Shown here: positions 54,671 to 64,000 of the stretch, piece after piece
How the letters are laid out: every line of letters begins with the position of its first letter
Numbering within the stretch: position 1 is the first letter of the stretch
Made by a program: the position numbers and the translations under genes
Assembly (NCBI RefSeq): GCF_014203555.1
Contig: NZ_JACHJH010000001.1
Coordinates: forward strand, 109,973-173,972
Direction of reading: 5' to 3'
Length of the DNA stretch: 64,000 nt
Origin: Streptomyces olivoverticillatus
GTDB taxonomy: Bacteria; Actinomycetota; Actinomycetes; Streptomycetales; Streptomycetaceae
The notes under the pieces: model-generated
What the model saw: the letters and a program-made list of their open reading frames with translations, nothing else
What the model was told of the DNA's origin: nothing
Database searches by the model: none

Positions 54671-54967
54671 TCACTCCTCCCCCAGGATCTGCGGCACCTT
54701 GAAACGCTGCTGCTCCTGGGCGGGGGCGCCGGAGAGCGCCTCCTCGGGGGTCAGCGACGGACGGACCTCGTCCGCCCGCATGACGTTGGTCAAGGGCAGC
54801 GGATGGGAGGTCGGGGGGACGTCCTCGTCGGCCACATCGGAAACGCGGGCGACCGCGCCGATGATCACGTCGAGCTGTTCGGCGAAGTGGTCGAGCTCTT
54901 CGGCCTTCAGCTCCAGACGTGACAGCCGGGCGAGGTGGGCGACCTCCTCGCGCGTGATGCCAGGCAT
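54671..54967 (-). CDS. gatC: Asp-tRNA(Asn)/Glu-tRNA(Gln) amidotransferase subunit C
   Basis: Encodes 98 residues of the GatC family: [62 protein letters not shown] and RFKVPQIL. It stabilises the GatA-GatB complex. The start is ATG 54967, after GAGGATCG; an upstream in-frame ATG at 55009 adds residues not found in the family. Confidence 0.95.
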   Translation of the reverse strand: MPGITREEVAHLARLSRLELKAEELDHFAEQLDVIIGAVARVSDVADEDVPPTSHPLPLTNVMRADEVRPSLTPEEALSGAPAQEQQRFKVPQILGEE

Positions 54968-55655
54968 GCAGCGATCCTCAAGGGTGGGTGAGTGTAGTTT
55001 TCGGGGCAATCCTATGGCTCAGAGTCGCGTGCCCGCGAAACGGTTTCGCTGCCGCTGGGCTTTCGGGGATTCAGGGCTTCCGCCCCGGGGGCGGGGGCCG
55101 GCTCCGCCGGGGTGCGGTTCGGCTCCGCCGGGGGGTGGGGCGGGGGGCGGTTTGGCACCGCCGGAATGCGCCGTCGTAGTTGGCCGCCGTTGCGGCGGAA
55201 GTGGTGGCCGGGGCCGCCACCAGGCCGGCCCGTTGGGGTGTGGGGCACCGCCCGGTTGGCACCGCCGGGATGCGGCGTCGTGGTTGGCCGCCGTTGCGGT
55301 GGAAGCGATGGCCGAGGCCGCCACCAGGCCGGCCCGCCGGGGTGCGGGGCCGGGGCCGGTTCGGCGCCGCCGGGGGTGAGGCCGGGGGCGGCTTGGCACC
55401 GCCGGAGTGCGACGTCGTGGTTACTCGCCGTTGCGGCGGGAGTGGTGGCCGGGGACGCCACCACCGGCCCGCCAGGGCGTGGGGCCGTCGGCTTGGCGCC
55501 GTCGGGGGCCGGGCACCGCCCGGTTGGCACCGCCGGGATGCGGCGTCGTGGTTGGCCGCCGTTGCGGTGGAAGTGGTGGCCGAGGCCGCCACCAGGCCGG
55601 CCCGCCGGGCGGCGGGTGTGAGTTGGGGCTCGTTCGGCGCCGCCCGCCGCAGGCG
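54968..55655. other. 688-bp noncoding gap between rmdB and gatC
   Basis: No gene is supported here. All six frames stay open for long stretches only because the sequence is extremely GC-rich and repetitive. It holds the gatC promoter region (near 54970-55030) and the repeat array 55152-55606. Confidence 0.7.
55152..55606. repeat. Four imperfect copies of an ~80-bp GC-rich noncoding repeat
   Basis: Copies begin with TTGGCACCGCCGG at 55152, 55256, 55393 and 55524. Each continues with a GTCGT-GTT core, GCCGTTGCGG, then a GTGGTGGCCG-like block and ends near CCGGCCCG after about 80 bp. Spacers are about 25-55 bp, so the period is irregular (104, 137, 131). Copies 2 and 4 are most alike; copy 3 is the most diverged. 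Each can form hairpins from its CCGCC/GGCGG segments. Function unknown. Confidence 0.85.
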
Positions 55656-57749
55656 TTACGTGACCGGTTGGTCGGCGTCCTTTTCGGCTGTGGCCGGCAC
55701 CGGGGTGGTCTCCCGGCGCCAGCCGGACTCGCTGCGGAGGCGGAGCCAGGCCGTCGTTTCGTCCGGCGGCATCGCGGCGGCCACCAGCCAGCCCTGGACC
55801 GCGTCGCAGCCCAGGTCGCGCAGGCGCTCCCACGTCTCGTCGTCCTCCACGCCCTCCGCCACGACGAGCAGGCCCAGCGAGTGGGCCAGGTCGAGGGTGC
55901 AGCGGACGATCTCCGCGTCCTCGTTGTCGATCGCCAGCCGGGCCACGAACGACCGGTCGATCTTGAGCTCGCTGACCGGCAGCCGCCGCAGGTGCACCAG
56001 CGAGGAGTAGCCCGTCCCGAAGTCGTCGAGGGACATCTTCACGCCGTGCCCGGTGAGACCGGCCAGCGTGTCGGCCGCCCGCTGCGGGTCCTCCAGCAGC
56101 ACGTGTTCGGTTATTTCCAGCTGCAGCGCCCCCGCAGGGACCCCGTGCCGGGCCAGCCGGGCGGCGACCGATCCCGCGAAGCCGGGCGTGTGGACGTCAC
56201 GCGGCGAGACGTTGACCGCGACCGGCACGTCCAGCCCCATGGCCCGCCACTTCGCCACCTGGCCGAGCGCCGTCTCCAGGACGTACTCCGTCAGGCGCGG
56301 CATGAGCCCGGAGGACTCCGCGATGGCGATGAACTCGTCCGGGGAGACCCGGCCCCGCTCCGGATGGACCCACCGGACCAGCGCCTCAAGGCCCTCCACA
56401 TGGCCGTCGAAGCCGACCTTCGGCTGGTAGTGCAGCTCCACCTCGCCGGCGTCCAGCGCGCGCCGCAGATCGCCCAACAGCCCCAGCCGGTCGGGGGTGT
56501 TGCCGTCCCGCCGGGCCTCGTAGACCTCCACGCCGCTGCGATCCCGCTTCGCCTGGTACATCGCCACGTCCGCGCGCCGCAGCAGCCCCTCGGCGTCCAG
56601 CGCGTGGTCGGGGTAGACGGCCACGCCCGCGCTGGCTTCGAGGACGAGGGTGAGGCCGTCCAGATCCAGGGGCGAGCCGAGGTCGGCGACCAGGGCGCGC
56701 GCCACGCGCTGAGCGCTGGTCAGAGAATCCGCCCTGGGTAGCAGCACCGCGAACTCGTCGCCGCCCAGCCGGGCGGCCTCCGCATCGCGCGGCAGGGCGA
56801 GGCGCAGCCGTTCCGCTATCTGCAGGAGCAGCCGGTCCCCCGCCAGATGGCCGAGTGTGTCGTTGACGGAGCGGAAGCGATCGAGGTCGATCAGGACGAG
56901 CGCGGCCCGTGTCCCGGCCTGTTCGGCCTCGTCCAGGGCGGTCCAGGTGCGCTCCAGCAGCCACTGCCGGTTGGGCAGGCCGGTCAGCGGGTCGCGCAAT
57001 TGCTCCTCGGCGCGGGCGCGGGCGATCCACAGCGTGGAGTCCAGGGCGATGAGCGGCACCGCGAACAGGGGCAGGAGCAGCGGGGCGTGGCCGGCGACCA
57101 CGGCGATGAGCGGGGCGATGCCGAGCAGGGCGCCCCCGACGAGCCCCTGCCGCAGCAGTGCGGTGCGGGCGATGCTGGTCAGCGCGGCGCGGGGCGCCAT
57201 GGAGTACCAGAGCAGGGCGCGGGTGACGGCGAGGTAGAGGAAGGCCGCGAGGGCGATCTTGGGGGCGGCGGAGAGCCGCCAGGTCTCGGGCAGCCAGGGG
57301 TCTTCGACGCTGGCGCTCACGCCCCAGGCGGCGAGGGCGAGTCCGGCGGCGGCGATGCCCAGGATGTCGACCGCACCGTGGAGTAAGGCCTGCCGCCACC
57401 GGTGCCTGCGGGCGGTGGCGACGAGGGTGACGACGGCGATGCTGATCAGGACGGCGGGCAGCCAGCCGTAGAGCAGGAGCACGGCCAGGGTGAGGGCGGC
57501 GCCGGAACCGGTGCCGCCCCACCAGCGGTCGCGCCCCAACGCGACCAGATGGGCGACGATGAGCGCGGTCAGCGTCGCGAGCGACCAGCCGACCGTGTGG
57601 CCGGGGAAGAGGGCCCGGCCCGCGACGGCCGTACAGGCCGTGCCGGCGGCGAGTGCCAGCGCGGCCAAGGCCACGCAGACCGTCGGCAGCGCGGGCGGGG
57701 AAAGCCGGCGCAACCGCGATGCCGGTTCGGCGCTGTCGGTGGGTTTCAT
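55656..57749 (-). CDS. rmdB: Membrane GGDEF-EAL protein, cyclic-di-GMP phosphodiesterase (RmdB-like)
   Basis: Encodes 697 residues. About seven membrane segments (residues 20-260) precede a GGDEF domain with RLGGDEFAVLL (about residue 330) and an EAL domain whose catalytic blocks are all intact: LEALVRW (about 456), VAVNVSPRD, LQLEITEHVL, SLDDFGTGYSS, LKIDRSF and VAEGVEDDE. It should hydrolyse c-di-GMP, and the GGDEF may also make it. By position and layout it matches S. coelicolor RmdB (SCO5495), which affects development. The start is ATG 57749 after GAGAGGGACGG. Confidence 0.9.
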   Translation of the reverse strand: MKPTDSAEPASRLRRLSPPALPTVCVALAALALAAGTACTAVAGRALFPGHTVGWSLATLTALIVAHLVALGRDRWWGGTGSGAALTLAVLLLYGWLPAVLISIAVVTLVATARRHRWRQALLHGAVDILGIAAAGLALAAWGVSASVEDPWLPETWRLSAAPKIALAAFLYLAVTRALLWYSMAPRAALTSIARTALLRQGLVGGALLGIAPLIAVVAGHAPLLLPLFAVPLIALDSTLWIARARAEEQLRDPLTGLPNRQWLLERTWTALDEAEQAGTRAALVLIDLDRFRSVNDTLGHLAGDRLLLQIAERLRLALPRDAEAARLGGDEFAVLLPRADSLTSAQRVARALVADLGSPLDLDGLTLVLEASAGVAVYPDHALDAEGLLRRADVAMYQAKRDRSGVEVYEARRDGNTPDRLGLLGDLRRALDAGEVELHYQPKVGFDGHVEGLEALVRWVHPERGRVSPDEFIAIAESSGLMPRLTEYVLETALGQVAKWRAMGLDVPVAVNVSPRDVHTPGFAGSVAARLARHGVPAGALQLEITEHVLLEDPQRAADTLAGLTGHGVKMSLDDFGTGYSSLVHLRRLPVSELKIDRSFVARLAIDNEDAEIVRCTLDLAHSLGLLVVAEGVEDDETWERLRDLGCDAVQGWLVAAAMPPDETTAWLRLRSESGWRRETTPVPATAEKDADQPVT

Positions 57750-57922
57750 GCCCGTCCCTCTCACAGCCGGCGGTGCCCGCGCCACGGCAGGCGCACATCT
57801 CAACAGTAGGCCGCAGAAGGCTACGGCGGGCAGCGATCGGCAGCGGTTGCCCGAATGCGATCCGGCCTTCTGTAGCCATCTGGTACGCGCTGTAGGGGTA
57901 ATGCCCACTGCCTATGCGCCCA

Positions 57923-61218
<3,296 letters not shown>

Positions 61219-61243
61219 CCGGGAAGAGTACGAGACGGGTGAG

Positions 61244-61945
61244 TCAGCGCCCCGCCGCCGACCCCGGCCGGACGGTCAGGTCGTGGATCTCCGCGTCCCG
61301 CGGCAGGTCGATCGCGAGCAGCACGGTCGCCGCCACCGAGGCGGGGTCGATCCACTTCTCCGGCTGGTACTCCTTGCCCTCCTGCCGGTGCACCTTCTCC
61401 TGCATGGCGGTGGCGGTGCGGCCCGGGTAGACGCTCGTCACCCGCACGCCGGCCGCGTGCTCCTCGGCCCGCAGGGAGTCGGCGAGCGCCTTGAGGCCGT
61501 GCTTGCTGGCCGCGTAGGCGGCCCAGTCGGCGTTGGCGTTCAGCCCCGAGCCGGAGTTGACGAAGACGACCTGCCCCTTGGAGACCCGCAGCTGCGGAAG
61601 CACCAGCCGCGTCAGCTCGGCCGGCGCGACCAGGTTCACGGCCAGCGTGCGGTTCCAGGTCTTGGTGGTCAGCTCGCCGACCGGACCGAGGTCGGCTACG
61701 CCCGCGATGTGCAGCAGCGAGTCGATGCGCTCGGGCAGCGACTGGTGGCTGAGCGCCCAGGAGAGCCGGTCGGGGTTGGCGAGGTCGGCGACGAGCGTAC
61801 GGGCGCCGGGGAACCGCTCGGCGAGCTCCTTCGCCCGCCCCGCGTCGCGCGCGAGGAGGTACAGCTCGTCCCCGCGCTCCAGCAGCCGCCGGGCGACCGC
61901 CTCTCCGATGCCCGAGCCCGCTCCGGTGATCAGATGTGTTGCCAT
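61244..61945 (-). CDS. Short-chain dehydrogenase/reductase
   Basis: Encodes 233 residues of the classical SDR family: cofactor motif LITGAGSGIGEAVAR, HIAGVADLG, active-site Ser in VFVNSGSG and YAASK. Substrate unknown. It starts at ATG 61945; the stop is 25 bp upstream of the MetE-like start, so they may be one transcript. Confidence 0.92.
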   Translation of the reverse strand: MATHLITGAGSGIGEAVARRLLERGDELYLLARDAGRAKELAERFPGARTLVADLANPDRLSWALSHQSLPERIDSLLHIAGVADLGPVGELTTKTWNRTLAVNLVAPAELTRLVLPQLRVSKGQVVFVNSGSGLNANADWAAYAASKHGLKALADSLRAEEHAAGVRVTSVYPGRTATAMQEKVHRQEGKEYQPEKWIDPASVAATVLLAIDLPRDAEIHDLTVRPGSAAGR

Positions 61946-61959
61946 GCCGTCAGCTTGCC

Positions 61960-62499
61960 CTATCGGACCCCGGCGGACTCCTCCAGGTACGCCATCGCAC
62001 CCACTCCGTCCTCCGCGAAAAACACCAGGTCGGCGAGGGGAAGCGGCAGGAAGCCCTCGGCTTCCATGCGCTGGAACTGCAGCTTGAGCCCGTCGTAGAA
62101 CCCCGCCGTGTTCAGCAGCACCACGGGCTTGCCGTGCAGCCCGTGCTTCTTCAGCTCCAGGATCTCGGTCGCCTCGTCCAGCGTGCCCGTGCCGCCGACC
62201 ATCACGACGACCGCGTCACCGCGCGCCAGCAGCTGCGCCTTGCGCTCGGCGAGGTCCTTGGCCACGACCATCTCGTCGGCGTCCTTACGGGCCTTGGCGG
62301 CGAGGAATTCCACCGAAACCCCCACGAGCCGCCCGCCGTGCTCCTGCACCCCGTCGGCCATGACCTTCATCAGCCCGGACTCGGAACCGCCCCACACCAT
62401 CGTGTGCCCGCCCTTGCCGATGAGCGCGGCGAACTCCCGGGCGGGTGCGGTGTAGCGGTCGTCGAGGTCGGCGGCGGAGCAGAAGACGGTGATGTTCAT
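61960..62499 (-). CDS. LOG-family (TIGR00730) protein, cytokinin riboside phosphoribohydrolase-like
   Basis: Encodes 179 residues. The family motifs are VWGGSESGLMKVMADG and VGGTGTLDEATEILELKK; the second has Val where most LOG proteins have Pro (PGGxGTxxE). LOG enzymes split the N-glycosidic bond of nucleoside monophosphates. In Streptomyces the physiological substrate is unclear. It starts at ATG 62499, 14 bp before the SDR. Confidence 0.88.
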   Translation of the reverse strand: MNITVFCSAADLDDRYTAPAREFAALIGKGGHTMVWGGSESGLMKVMADGVQEHGGRLVGVSVEFLAAKARKDADEMVVAKDLAERKAQLLARGDAVVVMVGGTGTLDEATEILELKKHGLHGKPVVLLNTAGFYDGLKLQFQRMEAEGFLPLPLADLVFFAEDGVGAMAYLEESAGVR

Positions 62500-62749
62500 G
62501 CAGCCCACGGTACGCCGGGGGTACGACAGGCGGGCGGTGGGCCCCACCTGTGAGCCGGCTGTGTACGCCCGGCGCTATGGGGCGGTTTCAGCCACCTCGG
62601 ATCAGGGTTAGGGCTCTGTTGGGTCGCGACTCCGTCACAGTGTTACCGGCGGTATGGCTGTATACGACATCCTTGTCTACGGTGACGCGGACTCGTCAAT
62701 GGTGCCGACACAGGCGCTATTTCAAGCCATGCAAACGAGAGCAGTCACC

Positions 62750-63208
62750 GTGAAGCTTCGCCATATCCGTCCCGCCGCCGTCTCCGGGTTCGCCATCCTC
62801 GCCCTCACCGGAGCGGGCGGAATCGGCTGCAGCGGCGATCCGGGCGGTCAGGCCTCTTCAGGCTCCAGCGCCTCACCCACCACTGAGAGCGCGAACAGCG
62901 CGGACGACGCCCGCGACCCCAAAAAGGATGTCGACATCTCGGACTGTGCATACACCGACAAGCGGGGCATCACGGCCACACTGACCGCCACCGACACCAG
63001 CGCGACCATGACCTACACCTACAACGTCACCGTGAAGTTCACGGCCCCCGACGGCACCCCCGTGGCCACGCAGGAGCCGTCACTCCCCTACGTCCGCCCC
63101 GGCCGCATGGACACCCTCGACATCGCGGCCCCCTACACCCCCAAGGCGGGCGCCTCGACCAAGGGCGTCAAGTGCGAGATCACCCAGGTGACGCGCACCA
63201 CCGGCTGA
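62750..63208 (+). CDS. Putative secreted lipoprotein, unknown function
   Basis: Encodes 152 residues from GTG 62750. A hydrophobic signal (AAVSGFAILALTGAGGIGCSGD) has a candidate lipobox Cys, though GIGC is not canonical. A Ser/Thr/Ala-rich linker is followed by a domain with CAYTDKRGITATLTATD and TMTYTYNVTVKFTAPDG, resembling the immunoglobulin-like folds of small actinobacterial lipoproteins. Two Cys in the domain may pair. Its start is uncertain: an in-frame ATG at 62729 would give a longer signal. No named family recognised. Confidence 0.65.
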   Translation: MKLRHIRPAAVSGFAILALTGAGGIGCSGDPGGQASSGSSASPTTESANSADDARDPKKDVDISDCAYTDKRGITATLTATDTSATMTYTYNVTVKFTAPDGTPVATQEPSLPYVRPGRMDTLDIAAPYTPKAGASTKGVKCEITQVTRTTG

Positions 63209-63227
63209 GCACCCGACCGGCCGCGAA

Positions 63228-63300
63228 CGCCGGAGACGAGCCCTCTGTACGATCCCCCGATCCGTACAGCCCCCGGCTCGCCTCCGGCGTTTCGGCGTTT
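63228..63300 (+). terminator. Long hairpin after the lipoprotein gene
   Basis: CGCCGGAG/CTCCGGCG outer arms (63228-63235 and 63282-63289), CGAGCC/GGCTCG, and inner CTGTACG/CGTACAG (63245-63251 with 63263-63269), followed by TTTCGGCGTTT. It lies 20 bp after the stop. Confidence 0.8.
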
Positions 63301-63451
63301 CCGCGGTCATGCGGACCAACCCCCTCCGCACATGCTGCCAATTCCGGCCCGGCCCGGCCCATCCGCCAACTGTCGGTTTCTTTCCGCCGGTCGGCGGGGG
63401 TGGTCGGGGAGTTGTATATTTTTGGCCGGAATCTGCCCAGGAGTGATACTC

Positions 63452-64000
63452 GTGATCCGCGTCATGCTCGTTGACGACGAGAAATTGCTGCGCGCGGGGA
63501 TGCGAAGCATCCTGGCGTCGGAGCCGGACATCGAGGTGCCGGTCGTCTGCGAGGGCCGGCAGGCCGTGGAGATGGCGACCCTGCACCGTCCCGACGTCGT
63601 CCTGCTGGACATCCACATGCCCGACACGGACGGCATCTCGGTCCTCACCTCGCTGCTCGCCCTGACCGAGCCGCCTGTGGTGGCGATGCTGACGACCTTC
63701 TCCGCCGACGAGGACATCTCCGCGGCCCTGCGCGCCGGAGCCTCCGGCTTCCTCGTCAAGGACACCGTGCCGGACGAACTGGCCAGCGCGGTACGGATCC
63801 TGGCATCCGGCGGCACGGTGCTCTCCCCCAGCGTGGCCGACAGCGTGGTCGACGGCTACCTGCGCGACGGCGGCCGCGGCATGCCGGACGCGCGGCTCGC
63901 CTCCCTCACCGACCGGGAACGCGACGTGCTGACCCTCCTCGCGCAGGGCAGGTCCAACGCCGAGATCGGCCGCGCACTGCTGCTGAGCGTGGCCACCGCC
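63452..64000 (+). CDS. NarL/LuxR-family response regulator (3' truncated by window edge)
   Basis: 183 codons are visible and the frame runs off the end. The receiver domain has the acidic pair D8-D9, phospho-acceptor D53 in LLDIHMPD, Thr81/82 in MLTTF and K103 in FLVKD. The LuxR helix-turn-helix begins LTDRERDVLTLLAQGRSNAEI. The start is GTG 63452, with AGGAG eight bases upstream. TATATT at 63415-63420 is a possible -10 element. The partner kinase is not within the window. Confidence 0.92.
   Translation, partial: MIRVMLVDDEKLLRAGMRSILASEPDIEVPVVCEGRQAVEMATLHRPDVVLLDIHMPDTDGISVLTSLLALTEPPVVAMLTTFSADEDISAALRAGASGFLVKDTVPDELASAVRILASGGTVLSPSVADSVVDGYLRDGGRGMPDARLASLTDRERDVLTLLAQGRSNAEIGRALLLSVATA

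Noticed and set aside
55012..56010. Several overlapping open frames on both strands over the GC-rich repeats
   Set aside because: The residues merely repeat with the DNA unit in all frames, no frame has a ribosome site or homology, and none is favoured by codon bias.
63080..63816. Minus-strand frames over the lipoprotein end and response regulator
   Set aside because: The plus-strand response regulator has all receiver residues and a good start; the opposite frames have no motifs.

Overview
The window is chromosomal DNA of a Streptomyces or very close relative. GC content and third-position GC are very high, GTG and TTG starts are common, there are two complete or partial 'conservon' operons (cvnABCD), a B12-independent methionine-synthase-like gene sits beside ligA, and there is an AccB/AccE acyl-CoA carboxylase pair. 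From memory, the order cvn-cvn-accBE-cimA-ilvE-leuB-pruA-putA-serA-ilvCNB-(GGDEF/EAL)-gatBAC-(GGDEF/EAL)-ligA matches the S. coelicolor region around SCO5490-SCO5544. I could not check this by alignment.

Layout. 1-7.4 kb: two tandem conservons on the + strand (the first lacks most of cvnA). Each encodes a histidine-kinase-like receptor, a roadblock protein, a DUF742 protein and a small GTPase; a shared terminator closes the second. 7.5-9.3 kb: acyl-CoA carboxylase epsilon and beta subunits. 9.5-14.2 kb: accessory genes (a Tat-exported PL8 polysaccharide lyase, an FAD aromatic monooxygenase, a divergent TetR regulator). 14.3-20 kb, minus strand: cimA with a probable Ile-Ile leader-peptide attenuator, an MHS-type symporter, ilvE and leuB. 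20.1-21.9 kb: an exported purple-acid-phosphatase-like enzyme behind a candidate PHO box, and a 47-residue small ORF. 22.2-26.5 kb: proline catabolism (pruA, putA) with a divergent PucR-type regulator.

26.6-35.6 kb looks accessory. It holds a duplicated His-rich peptide, a zinc ABC transporter (znuA-C-B-B) plus a Fur/Zur regulator behind a clear Zur box, a P450-ferredoxin pair, and a GntR-TetR fusion regulator divergent from an MFS exporter. 35.7-41.3 kb: serA and the ilvB-ilvN-ilvC operon, with its leader peptide (Ile-Leu-Val-Leu) and attenuator. 41.4-44.4 kb: a membrane PAS-GGDEF-EAL protein whose EAL domain is degenerate. 44.5-51.2 kb: a hydroxyacid dehydrogenase, an aldo/keto reductase, a sugar-dehydrogenase-like lipoprotein, a DUF6191-like small protein, an MmpL transporter and an AMIN-like secreted protein. 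51.4-55.0 kb: gatC-gatA-(small membrane protein)-gatB. 55.15-55.6 kb: a noncoding array of four imperfect repeats. 55.7-63.2 kb: an rmdB-like GGDEF-EAL enzyme, ligA, a MetE-C-terminal-like protein, an SDR, a LOG-family protein and a lipoprotein. 63.45 kb to the end: a truncated NarL/LuxR-type response regulator.

Most genes form two themes. One is branched-chain amino acid, serine and proline metabolism, with transcription attenuation visible at cimA and ilvB. The other is signalling, through the two conservons and two cyclic-di-GMP proteins. The strongest observations are a 246-bp identical tract shared by the two cvnD genes (probable gene conversion), the Ile-Ile attenuator ahead of cimA, the degenerate EAL domain beside an intact GGDEF, the noncoding repeat array, and the Zur-box zinc operon next to a duplicated His-rich peptide. 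No rRNA, tRNA, CRISPR array, transposase or integrase was seen.
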